25,034 nt of DNA from Pseudomonadota bacterium (lineage in GTDB: Bacteria; Pseudomonadota; Gammaproteobacteria; Steroidobacterales; Steroidobacteraceae), in the NCBI GenBank assembly GCA_021826035.1, contig JAKBBE010000035.1:1-25034 (forward strand), given 5' to 3'. Shown piece after piece: positions 1 to 7,424 of the stretch. The translations under genes were made by a program, and so were the position numbers. The notes under the pieces are model-generated. The model worked only from the letters and a program-made list of their open reading frames with translations. It did no database searches and had not been told where the DNA came from. Every line of letters begins with the position of its first letter. Within the stretch, counting starts at the first letter, position 1.

Positions 1-480
1 TCCAAGATCCTGCGTTCGAGCGCGGACGGCGCCCCTGGATTGTGCAAAGGGTGCGCCCGTGCGGTGAGCGGCCGGACGAAAACCGGGCCGCCTGCGCACT
101 GCACGTCCTTTAAACGCACTCGCGAGGCTCTGGCCCGGGGTCTGGGTGTCGCTATTTCCGGGGTCGGTGCGCAGTCGGGCCGACCCGAGAAAGGCCGGCG
201 ATTCTATGGAGGGGGGAACGGAGTGTCAACGGGGCGAGGCCTGAAAAGCGCATCGGGCTGCCCCAAATCTCCGAATTCACCCCCCGGGGGTCCGCGCAGC
301 GACCCTCCTGAGCGCCGCAGGCACCCCGCGGACCCGTCCCCGCCCCTCCGGGGGGGAGCGCCGGCGCAGGCGTTGCACAGGGCCGCCCGGAGCACGGACT
401 GCCCCGACCGGAGCCGCCCGGAATGATAAATTAGGACGGCGCGAACCGAGCGCGACCTGAAGCACCAGCAGCCGCGGCCC
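1..480. other. Region with no convincing gene
   Basis: Several frames are open here, but their translations are rich in Pro, Arg and Gly and have no recognisable fold, which is typical of chance open frames at this GC content. G- and C-runs are common, for example CCCCC followed by GGGGG at 281-290. I see no tRNA, no clear promoter and no repeat array. The last part should hold the promoter and leader of the PsiE-like gene starting at 481. Confidence 0.5.
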
Positions 481-909
481 ATGAGAGACCTGATCCTGCG
501 GATGTACGATCGCGCCATCGACGTCATCATTATCGGCCTGGTGCTGATCATGGTCGTCGTCATGGGGTTCGCCTTCTTCGACGTCATCATGAACGTCTGG
601 CACCTGATTCCGGACGTCAAGTCGAACACCGTGAACGCGGAGGATTTCCGCAACTTGATCGTCACCGTGCTCGATGTCTTCGTGCTCATCGAGCTGTTCG
701 ACACGTTCACCAGCTACGTCAAGACGCGACACGTACGCTTAACGCAGCTGCTGGATGTCACCGTCGTGTTCGCACTGCGCGAACTGCTGGTCAAGCTCTA
801 CGCCAACAGCTTTGCGGCCACCCAGCTGATCGGTCTGTGCGTGATCATCATCCTGCTGGTCCTGGCGCGCAGCCTCACCAGCCGCATATCCCCGCGCGCA
901 GGCGGATAG
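481..909 (+). CDS. psiE: PsiE-like phosphate-starvation-inducible family membrane protein
   Basis: The 142-residue product resembles the PsiE family (E. coli PsiE is of similar length). It has about four hydrophobic segments at roughly residues 15-40, 60-80, 92-108 and 115-133, so it should sit in the inner membrane. Conserved-looking stretches are the NLIVTVLDVFVLIELF segment and the following TRHVRLTQLLDVTVVFALRELL. The biochemical function of this family is unknown; in E. coli the gene responds to phosphate starvation and cAMP-CRP. No good Shine-Dalgarno precedes the ATG at 481, and the in-frame ATG at 502 is an alternative start that would lose seven residues. I see no Pho box upstream, so phosphate control here is not supported by the sequence. 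The next gene is convergent and ends at 936. Confidence 0.75.
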   Translation: MRDLILRMYDRAIDVIIIGLVLIMVVVMGFAFFDVIMNVWHLIPDVKSNTVNAEDFRNLIVTVLDVFVLIELFDTFTSYVKTRHVRLTQLLDVTVVFALRELLVKLYANSFAATQLIGLCVIIILLVLARSLTSRISPRAGG

Positions 910-935
910 CCCGGCGCGAGCACAGACCCCGCGCC

Positions 936-1391
936 TCAGCTCGGCTGGCTCGGCCCCGGCCCGGGACCTGGACCGGATCCGAACCCGGGCGGATTCGCCG
1001 CCCCCGGGGATTGCATGCCGCGCAGCCCCAGGACGGTCTCGATGAGTTTTCCAAGTCCGACCGCGACGACGATGAGTCCCCACCAGCCACCCCCGTTCGT
1101 CCGTAGCGCGAAGGTGAGCGCCAGGCCGACGAGCAGCGTCACGATCCCGCTGCTGCGGCCATTGCGGCGCGAGCGCCCCCAGCCAACGCCCAGGAGCTCC
1201 GGTGACAGCGGCGGCAGTTCGATGCCTTTTTCCAGTGCCGCCATGCGCTCGATGTGATGCATCTGCAGCAGCTCGCGCTGGCGGCGGTAGTGGATGTACG
1301 TGCTGACGATCGCCACGGTGAAGGCACCGAGGATCGCCACGATGGGAATGGCCATGCTGAGCATCGAGACCAGCGTGTCGGAGAGCGACAT
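936..1391 (-). CDS. DUF6249-type small membrane protein
   Basis: The product is 151 residues from the ATG at 1391, chosen because an AGGGAG Shine-Dalgarno lies at suitable spacing; a longer in-frame start at 1469 lacks one and would cross the divergent gene's start. Residues about 8-32 form a first membrane helix. A charged segment follows (YRRQRELLQMHHIERMAALE) and then ELPPL, an arrangement I associate with DUF6249-type proteins. Two further hydrophobic stretches lie at about 82-92 and 98-118. The C-terminus is a Gly/Pro-rich tail. The function is unknown. The gene is divergent from the ECF sigma factor, and proteins of this type are often seen beside sigma factors, so it may belong to that regulon; this is inference. 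A possible ECF-type promoter is listed separately. Confidence 0.65.
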   Translation of the reverse strand: MSLSDTLVSMLSMAIPIVAILGAFTVAIVSTYIHYRRQRELLQMHHIERMAALEKGIELPPLSPELLGVGWGRSRRNGRSSGIVTLLVGLALTFALRTNGGGWWGLIVVAVGLGKLIETVLGLRGMQSPGAANPPGFGSGPGPGPGPSQPS

Positions 1392-1427
1392 GAGCGGTAA
1401 CTCCCTGGGCAATGTGATGGGTCGCAC

Positions 1428-1457
1428 TTGATACCCTCGGACACGGTGCGCGGTTTC
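1428..1457 (-). promoter_or_regulatory. Candidate ECF-type promoter for the DUF6249-like gene
   Basis: Reading on the minus strand, GAAACC (1457-1452) is followed after 16 bp by GGTATCAA (1435-1428). This resembles the GAAC-type -35 and short -10 used by RpoE-like ECF sigma factors. Transcription would start near 1422, about 30 bp before the ATG at 1391. The match is by eye and short, so it is only a candidate. Confidence 0.25.
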
Positions 1458-1462
1458 ATACG

Positions 1463-2131
1463 ATGGCACAAAAAGAATTGAAACCGATCCGGCCGCCGGT
1501 GGGTATTACAGGCGGGAGGGAATGCTTGAACACCGCGCTCGGCCGGCCCGAGACATCCGCTGCGGAAGTGCTGGGCCTGCTGCGCCGCGGGGCGCGCGAG
1601 CAGGCGTTCGCACGCGTGCTCGAGGACTATGAACAGAAGGTTTTCCGGCTGTGCTGCGCGCTGCTCGGGGAGCGGACCGAGGCCGAAGATGCCGCTCAGG
1701 AGAGCCTGCTGCGGGTCTGGCATGCGCTCGAGCGCTACGACGGACGCGCCGGGCTCTCGAGCTGGATTTACGCCATTACGCGCAACCGCTGCCTCAGTGC
1801 ACTCAGCCGCCGCCGCACGTTCGACAGCCTGGACGAGAGACAGTGGGACGAGAGCCCGCTTGGGCCACAGACCGATCAGACGCTGCCGGAGGCCTCCGAC
1901 GGGCGCCTCCAGCAGCTGCGTGATCTGGTGGAATTGCTGCCGGAGCGCCCACGGCAGCTTCTGCGCCTGTATTACTTCGAAGACCGTTCCGTCAGCGACG
2001 TGGCGCTGATGCTCGGCTGCCCGGAGGGCACCGTGAAGACCGGCTTGTTCCGGGCCCGTGCGGCGCTCGCCACTCTGCTTGAACGGCGTGGACTCGCAGA
2101 TCCCTCCTATTGGCAGGAGATGACCCCATGA
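1463..2131 (+). CDS. ECF-family RNA polymerase sigma factor
   Basis: Up to 222 residues. Sigma region 2 spans about 48-112, with the core-binding and -10 segment around AEDAAQESLLRVWHALERYD and GLSSWIYAITRNRCL. Sigma region 4 lies at about 155-212, with LPERPRQLLRLYYFED and the helix-turn-helix VSDVALMLGCPEGTVKTGLF. No region 3 is present, as expected for extracytoplasmic-function sigma factors, and I see no extra sensor domain. The ATG at 1463 has no clear Shine-Dalgarno. An in-frame TTG at 1526 has GGGAGG 5-8 bp upstream and gives 201 residues, nearer the usual ECF length, so it may be the true start. The stop overlaps the next ATG (ATGA at 2128-2131), which implies translational coupling. 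The stimulus and ECF subgroup cannot be read from sequence. Confidence 0.9.
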   Translation: MAQKELKPIRPPVGITGGRECLNTALGRPETSAAEVLGLLRRGAREQAFARVLEDYEQKVFRLCCALLGERTEAEDAAQESLLRVWHALERYDGRAGLSSWIYAITRNRCLSALSRRRTFDSLDERQWDESPLGPQTDQTLPEASDGRLQQLRDLVELLPERPRQLLRLYYFEDRSVSDVALMLGCPEGTVKTGLFRARAALATLLERRGLADPSYWQEMTP

Positions 2132-2535
2132 GTGCGCACGACATCGACCCGCAGCTCGACCGAGCGCTCGATGCGGCGCTCGCGCAGGCACTGCGCGCGC
2201 CAGGGCTGCCTAGGGGCTTTCGCGCCGAACTCGACGCCGCTCGCCAGCGGCTCGAACACATCAACGTGGCGCAGGTCCGGGCACGCCTGCAGGACGAGCA
2301 CCGCGAGCAGCTCGCCACGCTGCGGGCGGATTTCGTGCGGATCCGCCGCACGACCCTCGGCACACTGCTCGGGACAGCCTTTGCGGCCGGGGGGGGCACG
2401 GTCCTCGCGATGCCCTGGCTGCGGGCGCATTTCGGGCCTGTGGCGCCCGCGCTCATCGCCTGGGGCGGGGTGGCGCTCGGCCTGCTGCTCGGGGCAGCGG
2501 CGCTGCGCGGCGTGCTCGGTCCACAAGCTCGCTGA
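2128..2535 (+). CDS. Small two-helix membrane protein coupled to the sigma factor
   Basis: The 135-residue product starts at an ATG overlapping the sigma-factor stop, with AGGAG seven bases upstream. Residues about 1-75 are charged, helical and probably cytoplasmic (AELDAARQRLEHINVAQVRA and nearby). Two hydrophobic segments follow, at about 76-95 and 105-128, separated by a short loop. I do not recognise a zinc-finger anti-sigma (HxxxCxxC) motif or any named domain. Its position, overlap and topology suggest a membrane-bound regulator of the sigma factor, but that is inference only. No separate promoter is visible between the two genes. Confidence 0.75.
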   Translation: MSAHDIDPQLDRALDAALAQALRAPGLPRGFRAELDAARQRLEHINVAQVRARLQDEHREQLATLRADFVRIRRTTLGTLLGTAFAAGGGTVLAMPWLRAHFGPVAPALIAWGGVALGLLLGAAALRGVLGPQAR

Positions 2536-2622
2536 GACCATCGCCGGTGACGCTGCGGGGCGCCGTGCCGATGGCGTATCATCCGCGCCCATAACAGTCC
2601 AAAACGACGCACACCCGAGCCG

Positions 2623-3342
2623 ATGTCCGGACCCGCATCCCCCTCGAACCGCCCGCCCGCGCTGCGCCTGCCGGGCGGCTGGCTGACCGCGCTGATTCCG
2701 TTGATCTGGCTGGCCGGACTTGGCACCTGGGTGCTGCTGCGCTGGTCACGGTTGCCGCCGATGATCCCGATCCGCTGGAACCTGGCCATGGGGGTTCCGG
2801 ACTTCTGGGTACGCCGCTCTGCCTCGGCAGTCCTTTCGGTCATGGGCACGATGGGCGCGATCTGTCTGGCCTTCATCGCACTCGCCTGGCTGATGCTGCA
2901 GCAGCCGCCGCAGGCCTCACCCGGCTTGATCGCCGCCGAGCGCGTCTTCCGCCGCCAGACCGCGCTGCTGATCGTCGCGTCCGCGTGGTTCGTGGCCTTC
3001 TGGCCAGCGTTCAGCCTGCTGCCGTTGCCCCTTGAGCTGTTTCGGGTGTGGACCGTACTGTTTGCCGCCACATTGATCACGGGAGGCGTCGCACTCGTGC
3101 GCTCCGGCGTCCGCATGTACCGTGCGCAGCACGGCCTGCAGGCGGACCCGCCGCGTGCGGCGCCGCCGGATGAGGGCCGCTGGTACGGCCCGTTCTACGT
3201 CAATCGGCGCAACCGCTCGCTGCTGGTGCCGAAGCCGCTCGGCGGCGGATACCTGTTCAACTTTGCCAACCCCTGGGCTTGGGTACTGATCGCAGCACTG
3301 CTCGGCACTGCGTACCTATTGGTGCGTCTGCGCCATCACTAG
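2623..3342 (+). CDS. DUF1648/DUF5808-type membrane protein
   Basis: The 239-residue product has about five hydrophobic segments. After the first (about 22-41) comes LPPMIPIRWNLAMGVPDFW, which fits the DUF1648 pattern of Pro, a hydrophilic core and G-x-x-D. Near the C-terminus, residues about 185-218 (WYGPFYVNRRNRSLLVPKPL, then GGGYLFNFANPWAW) match the DUF5808 pattern, followed by a last helix. Proteins with these domains are uncharacterised membrane proteins, some related to SdpI-like immunity proteins; no activity can be assigned. It lies 87 bp after the sigma-factor partner on the same strand and may or may not be cotranscribed. The ATG at 2623 has only a weak ribosome site. Confidence 0.7.
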   Translation: MSGPASPSNRPPALRLPGGWLTALIPLIWLAGLGTWVLLRWSRLPPMIPIRWNLAMGVPDFWVRRSASAVLSVMGTMGAICLAFIALAWLMLQQPPQASPGLIAAERVFRRQTALLIVASAWFVAFWPAFSLLPLPLELFRVWTVLFAATLITGGVALVRSGVRMYRAQHGLQADPPRAAPPDEGRWYGPFYVNRRNRSLLVPKPLGGGYLFNFANPWAWVLIAALLGTAYLLVRLRHH

Positions 3343-3376
3343 CCGGCTCGATCCGCTGCGGCGCACGGCGCGCGTT

Positions 3377-3417
3377 TTCACGCACTTTTTGTTCGTGAAT
3401 CTCTGCCGCACTGTTAA
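3377..3417 (+). promoter_or_regulatory. Candidate promoter and inverted repeat upstream of the PBP7-like gene
   Basis: TTCACG (3377-3382) and CGTGAA (3394-3399) form an inverted repeat with an 11-bp spacer, an operator-like arrangement. TTGTTC (3389-3394), 17 bp and TGTTAA (3412-3417) give a weak sigma-70-type match overlapping the right arm. Both are weak by-eye calls in a 199-bp gap. Confidence 0.25.
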
Positions 3418-3541
3418 GCGGCGTGGCATGATGCGCGCGCAATGCAGCTACTGGCTCCGCCAGCGCGACAACTCGGCGCCGGCCATGACCCGCAGCACAC
3501 GACCGACGACTCTGCACCAGCGTAACAACCGAGAACAACCG

Positions 3542-4459
3542 ATGAGCACACGCGGCTCTGGACTGCTCGCCCTGATCTTGATCAGTTTTCTCGTCAGCGG
3601 CCTCGGTTCGAGCGCGGTCGCAGCCGCCGCCCCGCGGCACGCGGTGCGTCACTTCGTACGCCATCGCTACGTTCGGCATCGTCCGCGACGCGTGAGCCAC
3701 CCTTACGTGCGCTCTCAGGAAGCGCTGGTGTACGACGCGACCCAGGCACGGGTTCTCTACGCGAAGCGGTCCACTGCCGTCACGCCCATCGCCTCGATCA
3801 CCAAGCTCATGACCACGCTGGTCGTGGCCGATGCGCACCAGCCGCTCGCGCAACGCCTGCAGGTGACCGGCGCGGACTGGACGCCGTACTCGCATCTGCC
3901 GATCGGCATCTGGCTGACGCGCGCGCAGCTGTTTCACCTGGCGCTGATGTCCTCGGAGAACCGCGCCGCGCGCACGCTGTGCAACAATTACCCAGGCGGA
4001 TTACTCGCCTGCGTACGGGCGATGAACGCCAAGGCGCACGCCCTCGGCATGACCCATACCCACTTCGTGGAGCCGACCGGACTGTCCGCGCAGAACGTCT
4101 CCACACCCGGGGATCTGGCCAAACTGGTGCTGGCGGCGGCGCACAATCGGGTTATTCGCCGCTACTCGACCAGCCCCGGCTACACGATTCGCGACGGCCG
4201 CTGGCGGCTGCCGTACTACCCGACCGACCCGCTGGTCCGTGACCGCTGGTGGCACATCGTAGTGCAGAAGACCGGTTTTACCGATCCGGCGGGACAGTGC
4301 CTGGTGCTCGATACGTACATAGACCACCACGACATCGTCATGGTGCTGATGCACTCGTGGGGCAAGTACACCCGCACCGCCGATGCGCTGCGCGTCAAGC
4401 GGTGGCTGCAGGCTCGCCTGTTGCGGCACCGCTGGGCCACGGTCGCCGCGCGCATGTGA
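3542..4459 (+). CDS. pbpG: D-alanyl-D-alanine endopeptidase, PBP7 type (peptidase family S11)
   Basis: The 305-residue product is a low-molecular-weight penicillin-binding protein that should cleave D-Ala-meso-DAP cross-links in periplasmic peptidoglycan. A signal peptide covers about residues 1-30, with cleavage probably after the AAAA stretch. The three active-site motifs are present: SITK (Ser85, Lys88), SEN (Ser138, Asn140) and KTG (243-245). The length is close to E. coli PBP7 (310), and the C-terminal amphipathic anchor of the DacA-type carboxypeptidases is absent, which fits PBP7. An unusual His/Arg-rich stretch (about 32-57) lies between the signal peptide and the catalytic domain. 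The ATG at 3542 was chosen because the signal peptide begins there; the longer in-frame extension upstream is not signal-like. The Shine-Dalgarno is weak. Family assignment is firm, exact substrate less so. Confidence 0.9.
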   Translation: MSTRGSGLLALILISFLVSGLGSSAVAAAAPRHAVRHFVRHRYVRHRPRRVSHPYVRSQEALVYDATQARVLYAKRSTAVTPIASITKLMTTLVVADAHQPLAQRLQVTGADWTPYSHLPIGIWLTRAQLFHLALMSSENRAARTLCNNYPGGLLACVRAMNAKAHALGMTHTHFVEPTGLSAQNVSTPGDLAKLVLAAAHNRVIRRYSTSPGYTIRDGRWRLPYYPTDPLVRDRWWHIVVQKTGFTDPAGQCLVLDTYIDHHDIVMVLMHSWGKYTRTADALRVKRWLQARLLRHRWATVAARM

Positions 4460-4475
4460 TCCGACCCGCTGCACG

Positions 4476-4942
4476 ATGCGCCCCGCCGCACCTGGCAGTA
4501 ACGATGAACTCGAGCGCTTCGTACGCGCGCAGGCGCCGCTCATCGAACAGGTTCGCGCCGAACTGACGGCAGGCCGCAAAGCAACTCACTGGATGTGGTT
4601 CAATTTCCGCAGCTGCGCGGCCTCGGCTCGAGCCCGATGGCGCAGCACTACGGCATCGCCTCGCTGGATGAGGCGGTCCGTTACCTGCAGCACCCGGTCC
4701 TCGGTGAGCGGCTCGCCGAGTGCACCGCCACGGTCAATGCATTGGTCGGCATCCCGATCGAGACCGTCTTCCCGTATCCCGATCATCTGAAATTCCACTC
4801 CAGCATGACACTGTTCGCGCGCGCGGCACGCCGTGCGCAGGCTCTGCGCTACGGTTCGGTGTTCCGCGCCGCGCTCGAGCACTCCTTCAACGGAGTCGAC
4901 GACCCGCGGACGCTCGCGCTGTTGGATACGGACGGGGTGTAA
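4476..4942 (+). pseudogene. DUF1810 family protein, frameshifted
   Basis: Two frames together encode one DUF1810 protein. The first runs from the ATG at 4476 through ELERFVRAQAPLIEQVRAEL and GRKATHWMWF, ending in sense at about 4601. The second resumes at 4604 with FPQLRGLGSSPMAQHYGI, then SLDEAVRYLQHPVLGERL, HLKFHSSMTLFA and a final GVDDPRTLALL, and stops at 4942. The family normally reads HWMWF-x-FPQL, so one base is missing at 4602-4606: restoring a fourth T gives Asn-Phe-Pro-Gln and a 155-residue protein, a normal length. The function of DUF1810 is unknown. It follows pbpG by 16 bp on the same strand. The lesion could be a real mutation or an error at the T-run. Confidence 0.85.
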
Positions 4943-4963
4943 CGGCCGCGCCCCGCGCTGGCC

Positions 4964-5006
4964 CGGCGCAGAGCCGATCCGCCCGGCGCGGGCCGGCTCT
5001 GCGCCG
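4964..5006. terminator. Hairpin between convergent genes, likely bidirectional terminator
   Basis: A perfect 13-bp inverted repeat (CGGCGCAGAGCCG at 4964-4976 and its complement at 4994-5006) with a 17-base loop lies 21 bp after the DUF1810 stop and 5 bp after the convergent quinone oxidoreductase stop. There is no T-tract on either side, so it may stop transcription inefficiently or serve mainly to stabilise 3' ends. Confidence 0.6.
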
Positions 5007-5011
5007 CAGCG

Positions 5012-5983
5012 TCACGGAATCAACACCGTCGAGCCAGTGGTGCGGCGCGCCTCCAGATCCCGATGCGCCCGAGCTGCCTCCGTGAGCGGGTGGCGCTGTC
5101 CGATCCGCACCCGCAATACGCCTTTCTTGACGGCGCTGAACAAATCGCGCGCGGCGGCATCGAGCTGTTCGCGGCTGGCAATGTAATTGAACAGCGTCGG
5201 ACGGGTCAGGAACAGCGAGCCGCGGCGGCTCAGTTCGAGCGGGGCGATCGGCGGCACCGGTCCTGAGGCGTTGCCGAAACTCACCATCAGACCCAGCGGA
5301 CGCAGGCAATCGAGCGAATCGATGAAGGTGTCCCGCCCGACCGAATCATAAACGACCGCGACGCCGGCGCCGCGGGTCAGGCGGCGTACTTCGGGTGCGA
5401 GCGGACCGAGCCCCGAGCGCAGCACATGCCGGCAACCGTGCTTGCGCGCCAGCTCGGCTTTCTCATCGCTACCGACGACGCCGATGACCCGGGCACCGAG
5501 TGCCTTGGCCCACTGGGTGAGGAGCAGGCCAACCCCACCGGCGGCGGCATGCACCAGGATCGCCTCCCCGCGCTGCACGCGGTATGTACGGCGGAGCAGG
5601 AATTGCGCGGTGAGTCCCTTCAACATCAGGGCCGCAGCCTGCTCCTCGGTGATGCCCTTGGGGATTTTCACCACGCGCGCCGCCGGAAGGTTGCGTACTT
5701 CGCAGTAGGCGCCGGGCGCGGAGTGCACGTACGCCACACGATCGCCGACCCGGAAGCCGCGCACGTTGCGACCCAGCGCGATGATGATGCCGGCCGCTTC
5801 GCGCCCCGGACAGCCGGGCAGCTCGCCAGGGTACAGACCCGTGCGGTCATACACATCGATGTAGTTCAGGCCGATCGCGGTGTGGCGCACCTGGAGTTCG
5901 CCGGCCGCCGGCCGGCTGACCTCCAGATCCTCCACACGCAGCACATCAGGTCCGCCGTGTTCATGGAATCGGATGCATTTCAT
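5012..5983 (-). CDS. qorA: NADPH:quinone oxidoreductase, QorA type (MDR superfamily)
   Basis: The 323-residue product is a zinc-independent medium-chain dehydrogenase/reductase that should use NADPH to reduce quinones or enones in the cytoplasm. The N-terminal GroES-like domain has GLNYIDVYDRTGLYPGELPG (about 38-57), typical of QorA, and a PGREAAGIIIALG segment. The nucleotide-binding Rossmann fold shows HAAAGGVGLLLTQWAKALGA (about 145-164). The catalytic and structural zinc cysteines of alcohol dehydrogenases are absent, as in quinone reductases. Length matches E. coli QorA (327). The ATG at 5983 has GGAG about nine bases upstream. The gene is convergent with the DUF1810 gene and lies 80 bp downstream of the aldo/keto reductase on the same strand, so the two oxidoreductases might be cotranscribed. 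Confidence 0.92.
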   Translation of the reverse strand: MKCIRFHEHGGPDVLRVEDLEVSRPAAGELQVRHTAIGLNYIDVYDRTGLYPGELPGCPGREAAGIIIALGRNVRGFRVGDRVAYVHSAPGAYCEVRNLPAARVVKIPKGITEEQAAALMLKGLTAQFLLRRTYRVQRGEAILVHAAAGGVGLLLTQWAKALGARVIGVVGSDEKAELARKHGCRHVLRSGLGPLAPEVRRLTRGAGVAVVYDSVGRDTFIDSLDCLRPLGLMVSFGNASGPVPPIAPLELSRRGSLFLTRPTLFNYIASREQLDAAARDLFSAVKKGVLRVRIGQRHPLTEAARAHRDLEARRTTGSTVLIP

Positions 5984-6063
5984 GTCCGCACTCCGTCAAC
6001 GCTGTTGCGCCACCGGCGCTCCCCAACAACCATCTGCCGGCCGGGACCGGGGGACCTTCCGGC

Positions 6064-7083
6064 TCAGCGCGGCGGACGCACCGGTCCGCTGCCGGCGCCG
6101 GTGCGCTCGAGTGCTGCGGCGATCTGCTCGAGCTCCTCGCCGCTGAGCGTCACGGTCGCCCCACCGATCCAACCGTCGACCTGCTGCGCGGTGCGGGCCC
6201 CGACGATGGCGCCGGTGACACCCGGCCAGGCAAGCACCCACGCCACCGCGAGCGCCCCGAGGCTCACACCACGGCGCGCCGCGATTGGTTTGAGCGCCTC
6301 GACGAATGCCAGGTTGCGCTGCAGCGCCTCACCGGCAAAGTACGGATCGCGGCTGCGCCAGTCAGTGGCGGGCAGGGTCCGTGCTCGCTCGGCGGTGAAT
6401 GCACCGGTGAGCAGACCGGCCTGCATCGGGCTGTACACGATGACCCCCGTGCCGTGCGCCCGGCACCACTCGATCTCGGCAGCCTCCTCGCGACGAATCG
6501 CAGAGAACGGCGGCTGGAGCGACGCGACGTGCCCGAGCCGCTCAGCCCGCTCGAGCTGCGCGACCGAATGATTCGAGAGCGCCGCGGCGCGGATCTTGCC
6601 GGCCCGCTGGAAGGCGAGCAGCGTCTCCCAGTACACCTCGAGGGCGGTGTCATCCGCGGGGCGGTGCACCTGGTACAGATCGATGCGCTCGACCCCGAGA
6701 CGGCGCAGCGAGGCGTCGAGTTCGCGGCGCAGACTCTCCGCAGTGCCCACCCGCTGCGGGGCCGCCGTGAGCCGCTGCTCGTCCCAGACCAGGCCGCACT
6801 TGGTGAACACGTAGGGTCGATCGGCGGCGGCCATGCCCTGCAGCGCCCGCCGCACGATCTCCTCGGAGTGCCCGAAGCCGTAAATCGGTGCGGTGTCGAT
6901 CCAGTTGATCCCGCATGCGAGCGCGTGGCGGATGGCGCGAACCGAGTCCGCATCATCAACCGATCCCCATTCGGTGCCGCCGGCCGCCCATGCGCCGAAC
7001 CCGACGCGGGTGATGTCCATGCCGGTCTTGCCCAGCGCCCGGGTGGGCAGCGCCCCTTGGGGCGGCGCGGAATCGTTCGGCAT
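6064..7083 (-). CDS. Aldo/keto reductase
   Basis: The 339-residue product is a cytoplasmic NADPH-dependent oxidoreductase with a TIM-barrel fold. The catalytic tetrad is complete: Asp63 and Tyr68 in DTAPIYGFGHSE, Lys95 in FTKCG, His140 in LYQVHRP. The later GVIVYSPMQAGLLTG segment (about 220-235) and NADP-binding residues near the C-terminus are typical of the AKR group that includes MocA/IolS-like proteins. The substrate cannot be predicted. The start at 7083 is set by a strong AGGAGG a few bases upstream; a longer in-frame start at 7125 would ignore it. It lies upstream of the QorA-like gene, with an 80-bp gap. No promoter is obvious. Confidence 0.92.
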   Translation of the reverse strand: MPNDSAPPQGALPTRALGKTGMDITRVGFGAWAAGGTEWGSVDDADSVRAIRHALACGINWIDTAPIYGFGHSEEIVRRALQGMAAADRPYVFTKCGLVWDEQRLTAAPQRVGTAESLRRELDASLRRLGVERIDLYQVHRPADDTALEVYWETLLAFQRAGKIRAAALSNHSVAQLERAERLGHVASLQPPFSAIRREEAAEIEWCRAHGTGVIVYSPMQAGLLTGAFTAERARTLPATDWRSRDPYFAGEALQRNLAFVEALKPIAARRGVSLGALAVAWVLAWPGVTGAIVGARTAQQVDGWIGGATVTLSGEELEQIAAALERTGAGSGPVRPPR

Positions 7084-7156
7084 CACACTCCTCCTGAACA
7101 GTACGCGAAGGTCCAAGGCTGGCACGGGCAGGCCGCCCAGGCAACCGCCACCGGAC

Positions 7157-7386
7157 TCAGGGCCACGGAACGAGCACCGTGAGTTTCAGGGCCGAATCGA
7201 GCGCCGGCTGCAACGTGTACTGCTCGTATTGACAGGGCCCGCGCCGCGGATGCAGAAAGGCGCCGAGGGAAGGCTCGAGCGCCCGCGGGGGAAATCGCCC
7301 CGCCGTGCGTGTGAAGTCATGCGGACCGCCAGAATCGGGGTAGTGTCGGTAATAGTATCCGCAGCAGTGTTGTACCAGGATATCTC
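7157..7386 (-). pseudogene. Possible C-terminal remnant of a regulator (MmyB-like)
   Basis: In the otherwise gene-free gap 7084-7424, one minus-strand frame is open from 7386 to a TGA at 7159-7157 and has no ATG. Its end reads LGAFLHPRRGPCQYEQYTLQ and then SALKLTVLVPWP. The HP-x-x-G...YEQ...KL pattern recalls the C-terminal ligand-binding part of MmyB-like XRE regulators. Codon use becomes more GC3-rich toward the 3' end, as in real genes. The N-terminal helix-turn-helix is missing. This is a weak call from memory of the family; it could be chance. Confidence 0.3.
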
Positions 7387-7397
7387 ACGCACATACT
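7370..7397 (+). promoter_or_regulatory. Candidate promoter of the methyltransferase gene
   Basis: TTGTAC (7370-7375) and CATACT (7392-7397) lie 16 bp apart, 28 bp before the ATG at 7425. The match to a sigma-70 promoter is partial, and no other support exists. Confidence 0.3.
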
Positions 7398-7424
7398 AGC
7401 CCGAGCCCCCCGCGGAGATTGGCC

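Noticed and set aside
40..426. 128-codon open frame at the left edge
   Set aside because: The translation is rich in Gly, Pro, Arg and Ser without helices or motifs, and no ribosome site was seen; judged a chance frame.
535..562. Possible rifampicin-resistance changes in RpoB (residue numbers of the rpoB product)
   Set aside because: All the usual resistance positions carry the wild-type residues.
5426..6571. Plus-strand open frame of 381 codons across qorA and the aldo/keto reductase
   Set aside because: It covers the ends of two well-supported minus-strand genes and has no protein family resemblance.
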